A DNA stretch of 64,000 bases from Sphingomonadaceae bacterium 3R27C6 (lineage in GTDB: Bacteria > Pseudomonadota > Alphaproteobacteria > Sphingomonadales > Sphingomonadaceae): NCBI GenBank assembly GCA_005503215.1, contig SCNS01000015.1, forward strand, positions 51,495 through 115,494, read 5' to 3'. How positions within the stretch are numbered: the first letter of the stretch is position 1; each line of letters starts with the position of its first letter. Both the position numbers and the translations under genes were made by a program. The notes below the pieces were generated by a model. The model was given only the letters and a program-made list of their open reading frames with translations, was not told where the DNA came from and searched no databases. This document shows, piece by piece, positions 29,201 to 38,430 of this stretch.

Positions 29201-30126
29201 GCGTAAGAGCCTTGGGCCAGAGTGGCCTGTCGATCCGGCCCTTCGTTCTCGGCGGCAATGTCTTCGGCATGACCGCGGGGCACGATGCGAGTTTTGCCGT
29301 TCTCGACCGCTTCGCCTTGCTTGGTGGCGGGATGATCGACACCGCCGACGTCTATTCGGCGTGGGTTCCGGGCCACAAGGGCGGCGAATCCGAAAGCATG
29401 ATGGGCGCGTGGCTCAAAGAAAGCGGCGCGCGGGATAGCGTGCTGATCGCGACCAAGGTCGGCATGATGCCCGGCGGGCTGAAGCCCGACCGGATCCGTG
29501 ACGCGGTGCAGGGTTCGCTCGACCGGCTCGGTACCGACGTCATCGACCTTTATTTCGCACACAAGGACGATCCCGACGTGCCGCTCGACGAAGTACTCGG
29601 TGCCTTTGCCGAGCTGGTCGATGCCGGCATCGTGCGTGCGATCGGAGCCTCGAACTATTCGGCCGAGCGCCTGGCGGAGGCGCTACGGGTGGCGGACGAA
29701 AAGGGCCTGCCGCGCTTCACCGCGATGCAGCCCGAGCTCAACCTGCTCGACCGCGAACAATATGAGGGCGCACTGCAAAAGCTCTGCATCGACGAGGGGC
29801 TGGGGGTCGTCACCTATTTCAGCCTCGCCTCGGGCTATCTGTCGGGCAAATATCGCAGTGTCGACGACCTTGGCAAAAGCCCGCGCGGTGCCCGCGTCAA
29901 ACCCTATCTCGACGGCAAGGGGCCGGCGGTGCTGGCCGCGATGGACCGCGTCGCGGCGGAGACGGGCGCCACCCTCTCGCAAATCGCCTTGGCATGGGTT
30001 GCCGCGCAACCGGGTGTGACCGCGCCGATCGCCAGCGCGACGACGGTGGAACAGCTGGACGAGCTGATGGGCAGCCTCGACCTCACCCTCGGCGACGAGC
30101 AGCTCGCGGCGCTCAGCGCGGCCTAA
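29197..30126 (+). CDS. aldo/keto reductase
   Basis: A 309-residue aldo/keto reductase of the broad AKR fold. The catalytic set is visible: DTADVYSAW with Asp and Tyr, ATKVGM with Lys, and YFAHKDD with His. NADPH-contact regions near the C-terminus (IASATTVEQLDELMGSL) are also typical. Substrate unknown. Its start overlaps the glpQ stop by 4 bases; it closes the operon. Confidence 0.93.
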   Translation: MSVRALGQSGLSIRPFVLGGNVFGMTAGHDASFAVLDRFALLGGGMIDTADVYSAWVPGHKGGESESMMGAWLKESGARDSVLIATKVGMMPGGLKPDRIRDAVQGSLDRLGTDVIDLYFAHKDDPDVPLDEVLGAFAELVDAGIVRAIGASNYSAERLAEALRVADEKGLPRFTAMQPELNLLDREQYEGALQKLCIDEGLGVVTYFSLASGYLSGKYRSVDDLGKSPRGARVKPYLDGKGPAVLAAMDRVAAETGATLSQIALAWVAAQPGVTAPIASATTVEQLDELMGSLDLTLGDEQLAALSAA

Positions 30127-30185
30127 GGCCCGGCCCGACACCACCGGGGAGGGGTATCGGCCCGGGCCCGCGCGGCCGCGCTGTC

Positions 30186-30407
30186 TCAATCGCTGGCGTC
30201 ACCCCACTGGAACACCGTCTCGAGCGGCTTGCCGAAGGCGTGCGCGATACGGAACGCGACCTCCAGCGACGGCGAATATTTGCCCTGCTCGATCGCTGCG
30301 ATCGTTTGCCGGGTCACGCCGACGCGGTCGCCAAGCTCGCCCTGTGTCATTTCGCCGGCGAGGAAGCGCAGCGTGCGAATGTCGTTGGTGAAGGGCGGCC
30401 TAGCCAT
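30186..30407 (-). CDS. small XRE-family transcriptional regulator
   Basis: A 73-residue protein that is essentially one XRE helix-turn-helix ([20 protein letters not shown], then [20 protein letters not shown]), of the short type often paired with small membrane proteins. The start MARPPF at 30407 is preferred over 30443. It follows the membrane protein gene on the same strand by 39 bases. A palindrome upstream of the pair is a likely operator for it. Confidence 0.9.
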   Translation of the reverse strand: MARPPFTNDIRTLRFLAGEMTQGELGDRVGVTRQTIAAIEQGKYSPSLEVAFRIAHAFGKPLETVFQWGDASD

Positions 30408-30446
30408 GCGGACCTCGACGATGGGCTGCCAGCGCGTTGCCAACCC

Positions 30447-30866
30447 TCATGCGCCGGTCCGATAGAAACGGATCTGTAGTCCCAGCCGGACGAGTTCGGC
30501 GACCACCGCGGCGGCCAGAACGGCGTTGAGCACGAGCACCAGATCGCGCGTGATGTGCGCCAGAGCGAAGCAGCCGGCAAGCCCGACGATCAGGACATAA
30601 TAAGCGATCCCGCTGGCGCGCCGCGTGATATTGCGGTCGCGCTCGTCGGCGGGGGCATTGGCATCCCTGGGCCGCATCAGCGCCAACAGCGTCGCCGCAA
30701 TCGTCATGACGATCGTGAAGATGATCGCCAGCGCGATCAGCAATCCCGCCTGCGCCGCCAGGCCCTCGCGGTCGCCGACACCATAAGGGAAAATCCAGAA
30801 ATAAGCTGAAAAGCCGAGCAGGATCACCGCAAAGCTCAGCCAGTCGATCTTTTCGCGAAACGCCAT
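30447..30866 (-). CDS. small multi-pass membrane protein (DUF2178-like)
   Basis: A 139-residue inner-membrane protein with four predicted helices (WLSFAVILLGFSAYFWIF, GLLIALAIIFTIVMTIAATL, YYVLIVGLAGCFAL, LVLVLNAVLAAAVVAELV). Together with the downstream XRE gene it forms the common pair of small regulator and membrane partner. Function unknown. The promoter region upstream is very AT-rich compared with the rest of the window. Confidence 0.8.
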   Translation of the reverse strand: MAFREKIDWLSFAVILLGFSAYFWIFPYGVGDREGLAAQAGLLIALAIIFTIVMTIAATLLALMRPRDANAPADERDRNITRRASGIAYYVLIVGLAGCFALAHITRDLVLVLNAVLAAAVVAELVRLGLQIRFYRTGA

Positions 30867-30902
30867 CCTGCGAATCTCCTTGTGTTCGTTCTGTCTGACT
30901 TA

Positions 30903-30922
30903 ATGTTAAATATATATAACAT
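30903..30922. promoter_or_regulatory. AT-rich palindrome upstream of the membrane-protein/XRE operon
   Basis: ATGTTAAATATATATAACAT is an 18-of-20 palindrome, about 37 bases upstream of the operon start at 30866, and overlaps a plausible -10 region on the minus strand (TTGACT, 16-base gap, TAACAT). Its symmetry and position fit an autoregulatory operator for the small XRE protein. It also lies upstream of panB on the other strand. Confidence 0.5.
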
Positions 30923-30995
30923 GGAGTCAAGCAACGTTACCATTGTAGCTCTTCGACCTTTCGCTCGGCGCACCAAGGGGCTAGACCCCCGCCCC

Positions 30996-31859
30996 ATGTC
31001 CACGCTCCCGAAAACGCTCACCTTCGACACGTCGACCAGCCGCGCCAATCCGACGCCGCAGCCGATGAAACGCCTCACCGTACCGCGCATTCGCCAGCGC
31101 AAGGGCGGCGAACCGCTCGTGATGCTCACCGCCTATACCGTCCGCATGGCGCAGCTGCTCGATCCGCATTGCGACATGCTGCTCGTCGGCGATTCGCTCG
31201 CGCAGGTGATCTATGGCCTGCCGCATACCGTCGGGGTGACGATGGACATGATGGCGCTGCACGGCGCCGCCGTCGTGCGCGGCAGCTATCACGCCGCGGT
31301 GATCGTCGACATGCCGTTCGGCAGCTATGAAGGCAGTCCGCAGCAGGCGTTCGACAATGCCGCGCGGCTGCTCAAGGAAACCGGCGCGGCGGCGGTGAAG
31401 GTCGAGGGCGGCAAGGTGCTCGCCCCGACGATCGAATTCCTGACCCAGCGCGGCATTCCGGTGATGGGCCATGTCGGGCTGACCCCGCAGGCGGTGAACA
31501 TCCTCGGCGGCTATGGCGTGCGCGGCAAGAGCGAGGAAGAAGCGCGCTCGATCGTCGAAGATGCGATCGCCGTCGCACAGGCCGGCGCCTTTTCGATCGT
31601 GATCGAAGGCGTGCTCGAATCGATCGCGATCGAGATCACGAACAAGGTCGATTGCCCGACGATCGGCATCGGCGCTTCGGCGGAGTGCGACGGCCAGGTG
31701 CTCGTCACCGATGACATGCTCGGCATGTTCGAACGCGTTCCCAAGTTCGTGAAGCGTTACGGCAATATGGCGAGCGTCGTCGAAGGCGCGGTCAAGGACT
31801 ATGCCGACGAAGTCAGGTCCCGTTCATTCCCGACCGAGGATCAGACCTACGCAGGTTGA
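30996..31859 (+). CDS. panB: 3-methyl-2-oxobutanoate hydroxymethyltransferase
   Basis: First committed enzyme of pantothenate synthesis; adds a hydroxymethyl group to 2-oxoisovalerate. The 287-residue protein carries the family stretches MLTAYTVRMAQLLDPHCDML, LVGDSLAQVIYGLPHTVGVT, VEGG, VMGHVGLTPQ and TIGIGASAECDGQVLVTDDM, covering the magnesium and substrate sites of the TIM barrel. The ATG at 30996 is used, although the frame is open upstream through an AT-rich region. The downstream gene yfgM is 111 bases away. Confidence 0.96.
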   Translation: MSTLPKTLTFDTSTSRANPTPQPMKRLTVPRIRQRKGGEPLVMLTAYTVRMAQLLDPHCDMLLVGDSLAQVIYGLPHTVGVTMDMMALHGAAVVRGSYHAAVIVDMPFGSYEGSPQQAFDNAARLLKETGAAAVKVEGGKVLAPTIEFLTQRGIPVMGHVGLTPQAVNILGGYGVRGKSEEEARSIVEDAIAVAQAGAFSIVIEGVLESIAIEITNKVDCPTIGIGASAECDGQVLVTDDMLGMFERVPKFVKRYGNMASVVEGAVKDYADEVRSRSFPTEDQTYAG

Positions 31860-31970
31860 AGGCCCGGCGATCCGCGCAAAGTGAAACGCTTGGCCTTTTT
31901 CCGTGCTGTCGCTAAGGAAGCGACCGGCGGGACGCGTGCCCAGAGCCATGACGAGTATATGGAGGTTTGA

Positions 31971-32777
31971 TTGGCGCTGAGCCCGACGAATGATGCCGCG
32001 CTGTTGCAGGAAGTCGACGAAGCCGTCCGCAAGGACCGGCTCGACACGATCATGCAGCGCTACGGCCGCTGGATCATCGGCGGCGTCATCGCCGCCCTGC
32101 TGGCGTTCGGCGGCTATCTCTTCTGGAGCCACCAGCAGGATGCCGCGCGCGGCGAGCAGGCCGAAGAGCTGATCGCGGCGTTCGAAAAGCTCGGCACCAA
32201 CCAGCCGCGCGCCGCGGCGACCGATCTGCAGAAGCTCGCCGCCGAAGGCGATCCCGCCTATCGCGCGGTCGCGCAGATGCAGGAAGCGAATATCAAGGCG
32301 CAGACCGGCGACCTGAAGGCCGCCGCCGCCCTGATGGCGAAAGTCGCCGCCGATACGAAGCTCGACCAGGCGCTGCGCGATCTCGCGCTGATCCGCCAGA
32401 CGGCGTTCGAATATGACACGCTGAAGCCCGAAGTGGTGATCGCGCGGATGAAGCCGATGGTCGATGCCAAGGATCCGGCGTCGAGCTGGTTCGCGAGCGC
32501 CGCCGAACTGTCGGCGACCGCGCATTACCAGCTTGGGCAGTTCGATCAGGCCGGCGCGCTGTATGGCCGCATCGCCAAATTGCCCAATGTGGCCAAATCG
32601 CTGCAATCGCGCTCGGTGCAGATGGCGGGGATGCTCGGCGTCGATGCGGTCGCGGACCGGGCGGACGAAAGCGCCGCAGCCGAAAACAAGGGCTCGGCGC
32701 AAGCCGCCGCCGGGGACCAGAAAGGCAATGCCGCGCCAAAGGCCGCTGCAGCCGCAAAGACTGAGGAAGCCAATTAA
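31971..32777 (+). CDS. YfgM-like tetratricopeptide membrane protein
   Basis: A 268-residue protein with one N-terminal membrane helix (IIGGVIAALLAFGGYLFW) and a periplasmic TPR-like domain (AAFEKLGTNQPRAAATDLQK, YQLGQFDQAGALYGRIAKLP), then an alanine/lysine-rich tail. This matches YfgM, an ancillary envelope-chaperone partner of the Sec translocon. The start is a TTG at 31971 preceded by GGAGG at a suitable distance. The order yfgM-bamB-der is conserved in proteobacteria, which supports the call. Confidence 0.85.
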   Translation: MALSPTNDAALLQEVDEAVRKDRLDTIMQRYGRWIIGGVIAALLAFGGYLFWSHQQDAARGEQAEELIAAFEKLGTNQPRAAATDLQKLAAEGDPAYRAVAQMQEANIKAQTGDLKAAAALMAKVAADTKLDQALRDLALIRQTAFEYDTLKPEVVIARMKPMVDAKDPASSWFASAAELSATAHYQLGQFDQAGALYGRIAKLPNVAKSLQSRSVQMAGMLGVDAVADRADESAAAENKGSAQAAAGDQKGNAAPKAAAAAKTEEAN

Positions 32778-32778
32778 T

Positions 32779-34113
32779 ATGCGGAAAGCGCGTTTCGGAA
32801 TTACTGCGGCGCTGCTCGCGCTGCCGCTGACGGCGTGTGGGGTGATCAAAGGCGACGGTCCGCCGAAAACCCCGACGGTCGGTGACCGCGTCTCGATCCT
32901 GTCGAACGACAACAGCGTCAAAGTCGATCCGGCCACCGCGTCGATCGCGGTCGTGCTGCCCGAACCGGCGGTCAACGCCGCCTGGGCGCAGTCGGGCGGC
33001 AACGCATCGAAATCGATGGGCCATCCGGCGCTCGCCGCGACGCGGACCAAGCTGTGGGAAGCCAATATCGCGGGCAGCACCAACAAGCAGCGGATCGCCG
33101 CCTCGCCGGTGATCGCCGACAACCGCCTGTTCGTCGTCGATACCGACGCCGTGGTCACCGCCTTCGCCGCCGACACGGGCGCGAAACTGTGGAGCGTGCC
33201 GATCGGCAGCACGGGCAAGGATTTCAAGGCGTCGCTGTTCGGCGGTGGCGCCGGGGTCGACGGCAATGTCGTTTATGCGACCAGCGGCGTCGGCGACGTC
33301 GCGGCGCTGAATGTCGCCGACGGATCGGTGATCTGGAAGGTAAAGCCCGCGGGCCCGCTGCGCGGCGCGCCGACGATCGCCTTTGGCGGTGTCTATGTCA
33401 TCAGCCAGGACAACCAGATTTTCGCGCTCAACGCCGCCGATGGCGCGGTGCAGTGGCAGGCCACCGCGTCGGCAGAGGCGGGCAGCGTGTTCGGCGCCGC
33501 GTCGCCCGCGGCGGGGCAGGGGACGATCGTCGCCGGCTTCTCGTCGGGCGAGGTCCAGGCCTATCGTTACGAAAACGGCCGCGACCTGTGGGAAGACGCG
33601 CTCGCGCGCACCTCGATGGCGCTGTCTGTCTCGACGCTCACCGACGTCGACGCCGATCCGGTCGTCGATCGCGGCCGCGTCTTCGCGCTCGGCCAGGGCG
33701 GCCGCATGGCGAGCTATGAACTCGTCACCGGCCAGCGCAGCTGGGAAATCTCGATCGCCGGCATCTCGACGCCTTATGTCGTGGGCGAATGGGTCTATGC
33801 GATGACCGACGACGCCAAACTGCTGGCCGTCGCACGCGCGAACGGCAAGGTGCGCTGGCTGCAACAGCTCGCGCGTTTCCGCGTCGAAACCGAAAAGAAG
33901 AAAAAGGACCCGATCCGCTGGACCGGACCGATTCTCGCGGGCGGCCGGCTGATCGCGGTCAACAGCGAAGGGACCTTGTCGGAATTCTCGCCGACCGACG
34001 GCTCGCTTCTTGGTTCGACCGAATTCAAATCGCCGCTGTCGCAGGCCCCCGTGGTTGCGAACAATATTTTGTACGTCCTCGCGGACGACGGGCAGATCAC
34101 GGCCTGGCGCTGA
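32779..34113 (+). CDS. bamB: outer membrane protein assembly factor BamB
   Basis: Lipoprotein of the BAM complex that helps insert beta-barrel proteins into the outer membrane. The 444-residue protein has a lipobox (LPLTAC at residues 15-20) and PQQ-like WD/beta-propeller repeats, seen as recurring VFALG/ALNAADG/ALWSVP-type blades (for example FALNAADGAVQWQATAS and FVVDTDAVVTAFAADTGAKL). It starts one base after the yfgM stop and precedes der by 46 bases, the usual gene order. Confidence 0.93.
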   Translation: MRKARFGITAALLALPLTACGVIKGDGPPKTPTVGDRVSILSNDNSVKVDPATASIAVVLPEPAVNAAWAQSGGNASKSMGHPALAATRTKLWEANIAGSTNKQRIAASPVIADNRLFVVDTDAVVTAFAADTGAKLWSVPIGSTGKDFKASLFGGGAGVDGNVVYATSGVGDVAALNVADGSVIWKVKPAGPLRGAPTIAFGGVYVISQDNQIFALNAADGAVQWQATASAEAGSVFGAASPAAGQGTIVAGFSSGEVQAYRYENGRDLWEDALARTSMALSVSTLTDVDADPVVDRGRVFALGQGGRMASYELVTGQRSWEISIAGISTPYVVGEWVYAMTDDAKLLAVARANGKVRWLQQLARFRVETEKKKKDPIRWTGPILAGGRLIAVNSEGTLSEFSPTDGSLLGSTEFKSPLSQAPVVANNILYVLADDGQITAWR

Positions 34114-34159
34114 TACAGCGTCCGGGCCGGGGCGGCCCGGTGTAATAGGGATTAGTTTC

Positions 34160-35548
34160 ATGTCGCGATTCGCGACGATTGCCATTGTCGGCCGGCCCAA
34201 TGTCGGCAAATCCACGCTGTTCAACCGGCTGGTCGGCAAGCGCCTTGCGCTCGTCGACGACCAGCCCGGGGTGACGCGCGACCGCCGCGAGGGCGACGGC
34301 CATCTGCTCGGCCTCGATTTTCGCATCGTCGATACCGCGGGTTTCGAGGATTATGACGCGGCGACCTTGCCCGGCCGCATGCGCGTGCAGACCGAAAAGG
34401 CGGTGCGCGAGGCCGATGCGGCGCTGTTCATGATCGACGGCCGCGCCGGGGTGACCCCGCTCGACGAGGAAATCGCGCGCTGGCTGCGCAGCGAGGACAC
34501 GCCGATCATCCTCGTCGTCAACAAGGCCGAGGGGAAACAGGGCGAAAACGGCCTGATGGAGAGCTATTCGCTCGGCTTCGACAATCCGATCGCGCTCAGC
34601 GCCGAGCATGGCGAAGGCGTCGTCGACCTGTTCGATGCGCTGCGTCCGATCGTCGAGGCTTATGATGCGGCCGAAGCCGAGGCTTTGCCGCCACGGGTTG
34701 AAGGCGAAGAAGACGAGGACGCGCCGCTCGGGCCGATGAAGCTCGCGATCGTCGGTCGTCCGAACGCGGGCAAGTCGACGCTGATCAATCGCATGATCGG
34801 CGAGGACCGCCTGATCACCGGGCCCGAAGCCGGGATCACGCGCGATTCGATTCGCGTCGACTGGCAGTGGGAAAAGGACGGCGAGGTCCACGAGATCCAG
34901 CTGTTCGACACCGCGGGCATGCGCAAGCGCGCCAAGGTCGTCGAAAAGCTCGAGAAGCTTTCGGTCGCCGACGCGCTCCACGCGGTCGATTTCGCCGAGG
35001 TCGTCGTGCTGCTGCTCGATGCCACCAAAGGCCTGGAGGCGCAGGATCTGCACATCGCCGACAAGGTGCTGCAGGAAGGCCGCGCGCTGATCGTCGCGCT
35101 CAACAAATGGGATGTCGCCGAAGACCCGTCGGCGCTGTTCAACGGCGTACGGGGTGCGCTCGAGGATGGGCTCAGCCAGGTCAAGGGCGTTCCCGTGCTC
35201 AGCATTTCGGGCGCGACGGGCAAGGGCATCGACACGCTGGTCCGCGTCGCGTTCGAACAGCGCGCGATCTGGACCAACCGCGTCTCGACCGCGAAGCTCA
35301 ACCGCTGGTTCGAAAATGCGGTCGAAAGCAATCCGCCGCCGGCGCCCGGCGGCAAGCGGATCAAGCTACGCTATATCACGCAGGCGCGCACCCGGCCGCC
35401 GACGTTCGTCGTTTTTGGCACCCGGACCGACAGCCTGCCCGGAAGCTACACGCGCTATCTGGTCAATGGCATGCGCAAGGAACTGGGCTTCCAGGGCGTT
35501 CCGGTGCGCCTCAACTTCCGCAATTCGCGCAACCCTTACGATGAATGA
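34160..35548 (+). CDS. der: ribosome biogenesis GTPase Der (EngA)
   Basis: Double-GTPase needed for 50S ribosome assembly. The 462-residue protein has two G domains: GRPNVGKST, DTAGFE and NKAEG in the first, GRPNAGKST, DTAGMRKRAK and NKWD in the second, followed by the C-terminal KH-like domain. The first domain has NKAE instead of NKxD, as is common in this family from alphaproteobacteria. The tusA-like ATG lies within its last codons (8-base overlap). Confidence 0.96.
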   Translation: MSRFATIAIVGRPNVGKSTLFNRLVGKRLALVDDQPGVTRDRREGDGHLLGLDFRIVDTAGFEDYDAATLPGRMRVQTEKAVREADAALFMIDGRAGVTPLDEEIARWLRSEDTPIILVVNKAEGKQGENGLMESYSLGFDNPIALSAEHGEGVVDLFDALRPIVEAYDAAEAEALPPRVEGEEDEDAPLGPMKLAIVGRPNAGKSTLINRMIGEDRLITGPEAGITRDSIRVDWQWEKDGEVHEIQLFDTAGMRKRAKVVEKLEKLSVADALHAVDFAEVVVLLLDATKGLEAQDLHIADKVLQEGRALIVALNKWDVAEDPSALFNGVRGALEDGLSQVKGVPVLSISGATGKGIDTLVRVAFEQRAIWTNRVSTAKLNRWFENAVESNPPPAPGGKRIKLRYITQARTRPPTFVVFGTRTDSLPGSYTRYLVNGMRKELGFQGVPVRLNFRNSRNPYDE

Positions 35549-35762
35549 GGTGTCGGCGCTGGTCGTCGATGCCCGCGGAATGCGCTGCCCCTGGCCCGCG
35601 CTCAGGCTCGCGCGCGCGATGCGCGATGCGTCCGACGTGCTGCTGATCGCCGACGATCCGCAAGCCGGGCGCGAGGTTGCGGCGCTGGCGGGCGAACATG
35701 GCTGGTCGGTCGAGACCGATGTCGCGACCGCCGACGAGGGACGCTGGCGCGTCCGCCGATGA
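35541..35762 (+). CDS. TusA-family sulfurtransferase-like protein
   Basis: A 73-residue TusA/SirA-fold protein. The signature MRCPWPALRLARAM holds the single conserved cysteine in CPxP form, used to carry persulfide sulfur in characterised members. The ATG at 35541 overlaps the der stop by 8 bases, so translation is coupled. The partner and pathway are unknown; tRNA thiolation, moco synthesis or sulfur trafficking are all possible. Confidence 0.88.
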   Translation: MNEVSALVVDARGMRCPWPALRLARAMRDASDVLLIADDPQAGREVAALAGEHGWSVETDVATADEGRWRVRR

Positions 35763-35879
35763 CCCAAAATGAGGCGACTTTCTTTGCGGCACCCCTGACA
35801 CCGTAACGTCTTTTTTACCCAACCTCGGCATGGACCGGTTGGGACCACGGCCGAATTTGAACACCAAGGGACTAAAGCA

Positions 35880-36284
35880 TTGGACGAAATCCTGGTCGAT
35901 TGGGATGAGTTTCGCGCGACGCGCACCCAGTTGGGCGCGGCGTTTGTGCGGATTCTCGGCTATTTTCGCGAAGACGGCACCAAATCGGTCGCCGCGATCG
36001 AAGAGGCGATGCGCGCGCGCGATGCCCGCGGCCTCGTCATGCCGGCGCACACGCTGAAAAGCGAAGCGCGGCAGTTCGGCGGCGAGAAACTCGGCGCGCT
36101 CGCCGAGGATATCGAAGTCTTCGCGCGCCACTGTGTCGAAAGCCAGACCAGCCCCGAAGAATATCTGCCGCGCGTCGTCGAACTGCGCCGGCTGTTCGAA
36201 GAGACGCTCGCCGCGCTCGAACGCGAAGCGAACCCGCTCGTCCAGCGCCGTCCGACAGGTTTCGGCCGCGCCGTGGGCTACTGA
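35880..36284 (+). CDS. histidine phosphotransfer (Hpt) domain protein
   Basis: A 134-residue stand-alone Hpt protein. The phosphorylatable histidine is in PAHTLKSEARQFG (H-x-L-K-x-x-A motif). Helical bundle segments surround it. Such proteins relay phosphate between hybrid kinases and response regulators; no kinase or regulator is adjacent, so partners lie elsewhere. The start is TTG at 35880, with AAGGGA at 35866-35871. The last 7 bases overlap the convergent DUF418 gene. Confidence 0.88.
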   Translation: MDEILVDWDEFRATRTQLGAAFVRILGYFREDGTKSVAAIEEAMRARDARGLVMPAHTLKSEARQFGGEKLGALAEDIEVFARHCVESQTSPEEYLPRVVELRRLFEETLAALEREANPLVQRRPTGFGRAVGY

Positions 36285-37516
36285 CGCATCGGTTGCAGCG
36301 ACCCGCGCGCGAGGCTGCGCCACAGCCATTCGAGCGGGCCATAGCGATAGCGGTCGAGCCACGGCCTCGACCACAGCAGCATGACCGCCCACATCCCAGC
36401 GCAGATAAGATAGAGCGTCCAGCGGCCGACGTCGCCGAACAGGCCGATCCCATAGCCATAGAAGATCGTCGTCATCACGATGCTGGTGCCGAGATAGTTG
36501 GAGAAGGCGGCGCGGCCCGTTGCGGCGACGCGAATTATCCAGGCGCTGGTAGCAGCGCGCCGGATCAGCAGCACGAGCAGCGCGGCATAGGCGATCGTCA
36601 TCATCAGCCGCCCGGGTCCGGACCACGCCATGAAGGCATTGACCGCGACGAGATAGTCGAAGCCCGCGCGCCATTGGAGCCATCCGACGAGCAATGTCAG
36701 CAGCACCCCCGGTGGTAGCCAGCGCAGCGCGGTCCGCCGATAGTCGGCCGCCCCCCACGCCCCCGTCAGGAAGCCGTTGCGGAACAGCGCCATGCCGAGC
36801 ATCATCAGCGGCAGCGTTTCCCATATCGTCATCAGCACGCCGACGAACGGATTAATCGCGGTATCGAGCCGTGAGTTGAGGATCGGTAGATAGGGGCCGC
36901 GATAGAGCGCGAGCTCCTCGGCCACTTCGCCGTCAATCTTGGCATATTCGGCGCGGACCTCGCGCCCGGCCTCGGCCATCGGCGACGCGGGATTGTCGGC
37001 GGCGTTTCCGACCGCGAGCTGCGCGCCGAAGAAAAGCGACGTCAGGACAACGCCCAGCGTGAAGATGCCGAGCGCCCATTTGATCAGCCGCCGCGGTTCC
37101 CACGCGCGGAAACGGAAGGCGACGCAGCCGACCGCGGCGTAGAGGAACAATATGTCGCCCCACCAGAGGAAGAGATAATGGCAGAGACCGAAGACCGCGA
37201 GCCATGCCATGCGGCGGTAATGGACCGAACCCGGATCCTGTCCCGACGCCTCGGCGCGGTCGATGATCAACAGCATGCTCGCGCCGAACAGGACCGAGAA
37301 CAGCCCGCGCATCTTGCCGTCGAAGAGGAGGAAGCCGAGCGCCCAGGCGGCGATGTCTGCCTGCGTTTCGCCGCCATAGGCCTTGGGCGAGACATAGGCC
37401 ATTTCGGGCATCGCGAAGGCGACGATGTTCATCGCCAAAATGCCCATCACGGCGAAGCCGCGCAGCGCGTCGAGGGTGACGAGGCGTTCGCTCGCAACTT
37501 GTCTATCTTCGCGCAT
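36278..37516 (-). CDS. DUF418/YeiB-family membrane protein
   Basis: A 412-residue inner-membrane protein with about ten helices and the family start TLDALRGFAVMGILAMNIVA. The C-terminal DUF418 domain includes FSNYLGTSIVMTTIFYGYGIGL and PLEWLWRSL. Possible transport or acyl-transfer functions have been proposed for related families, none proven. ATG at 37516 chosen; MEGDM is an upstream alternative. Confidence 0.9.
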   Translation of the reverse strand: MREDRQVASERLVTLDALRGFAVMGILAMNIVAFAMPEMAYVSPKAYGGETQADIAAWALGFLLFDGKMRGLFSVLFGASMLLIIDRAEASGQDPGSVHYRRMAWLAVFGLCHYLFLWWGDILFLYAAVGCVAFRFRAWEPRRLIKWALGIFTLGVVLTSLFFGAQLAVGNAADNPASPMAEAGREVRAEYAKIDGEVAEELALYRGPYLPILNSRLDTAINPFVGVLMTIWETLPLMMLGMALFRNGFLTGAWGAADYRRTALRWLPPGVLLTLLVGWLQWRAGFDYLVAVNAFMAWSGPGRLMMTIAYAALLVLLIRRAATSAWIIRVAATGRAAFSNYLGTSIVMTTIFYGYGIGLFGDVGRWTLYLICAGMWAVMLLWSRPWLDRYRYGPLEWLWRSLARGSLQPMRQ

Positions 37517-37585
37517 ATCGCCCTCCACTGTATTATTCGCCTATAACGGCTGGGGCGATGGTCCGTCCAGCGCTTTAACCTGCTA

Positions 37586-37613
37586 TTGACATCTATGTCA
37601 GTAATGTTATCTG
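37586..37613 (+). promoter_or_regulatory. promoter with operator-like palindrome upstream of the Coq4-family gene
   Basis: TTGACA at 37586-37591 overlaps the perfect palindrome TGACAT-CT-ATGTCA (37587-37600), with a possible -10 (TATCTG, 37608-37613, spacing 16). The arrangement fits repression by a dimeric regulator. No regulator gene lies next to it. Confidence 0.45.
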
Positions 37614-37645
37614 AGCATCATCACCTGATTCGGACGAGGCCAGCC

Positions 37646-38425
37646 ATGACCCCTACCATCTTCTCCCACCCCGACCGCCAGCCGCAGAAGTTCCGCCCGT
37701 TCAAGGCGTTCCAGCACTTCCGCAAGCTGATCGCGGACAAGGAAGACACCGAGCAGGTGTTCCACATCTTTGAAAACCTGCCGCGCAAGGGCTTCATGGA
37801 CGATGCGCGCGCCTTCGTCGAAAGCGATTTCGGCCAGAAGCTGATGGAACGCGAACCCTATCTGCCCGACCTGCTCGACGACCATGCATGGATCGACGAG
37901 CTGCCCGAGGGCAGCGTCGGCAACGCCTATGTCACCTTCATGCGCCGCGAGGGCCTGTCGGCGGCGGGGCTCGTCGCCGAAAGCGACAAGATGGGCCGCC
38001 CCAAGTTCGACGATCAGGTGCAATGGTATTCGAACCGCCTGCGCGACACGCACGACCTGTTCCACATTCTGACCGGCTATGGCCGCGACGCGCTTGGCGA
38101 ACAGTGCGTGCTCGGCTTCACCTATGGCCAGACGGGCAATTACGGCAATTTCTTCATCGCCTATGCCGGCGGTTATGAGGTGAAGCGCGGCGTTAAGAGC
38201 GACGCGCCGGTGTTCGGCGCGATCCGCCAGGGCCAGCGCCACGGCAAGGCGGCGAAGGCGATCATCGAGCAGGACATCCGCTCGCTGCTCGCCGAACCGC
38301 TCGAAGCCGCGCGTGCGCGGTTGGGGATCGGCGAGCCGACGCTCTATCAGGAAGCGCACCGCGCGTACCGCAACCGCGGCATCGATCCATACAACTTCCT
38401 CGCGGCGAAAGCGGCGATGGCCTGA
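37646..38425 (+). CDS. Coq4-family protein
   Basis: A 259-residue protein related to Coq4, the ubiquinone-biosynthesis protein. The zinc-site signature HDLFHILTGYGRD (HDxxHxxTgY form) is present, and FVESDFGQKLMEREPYLPDLL precedes it. In mitochondria Coq4 supports C1 decarboxylation and hydroxylation of the quinone ring; bacterial paralogues are less defined. The ATG at 37646 has GAGG upstream at a good distance. Confidence 0.88.
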   Translation: MTPTIFSHPDRQPQKFRPFKAFQHFRKLIADKEDTEQVFHIFENLPRKGFMDDARAFVESDFGQKLMEREPYLPDLLDDHAWIDELPEGSVGNAYVTFMRREGLSAAGLVAESDKMGRPKFDDQVQWYSNRLRDTHDLFHILTGYGRDALGEQCVLGFTYGQTGNYGNFFIAYAGGYEVKRGVKSDAPVFGAIRQGQRHGKAAKAIIEQDIRSLLAEPLEAARARLGIGEPTLYQEAHRAYRNRGIDPYNFLAAKAAMA

Positions 38426-38430
38426 ACTTT

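Noticed and set aside
34160..34560. NKAE in place of NKxD in the first G domain of Der
   Set aside because: This variant is frequent in the first domain of Der from this group and is not evidence of loss of function.
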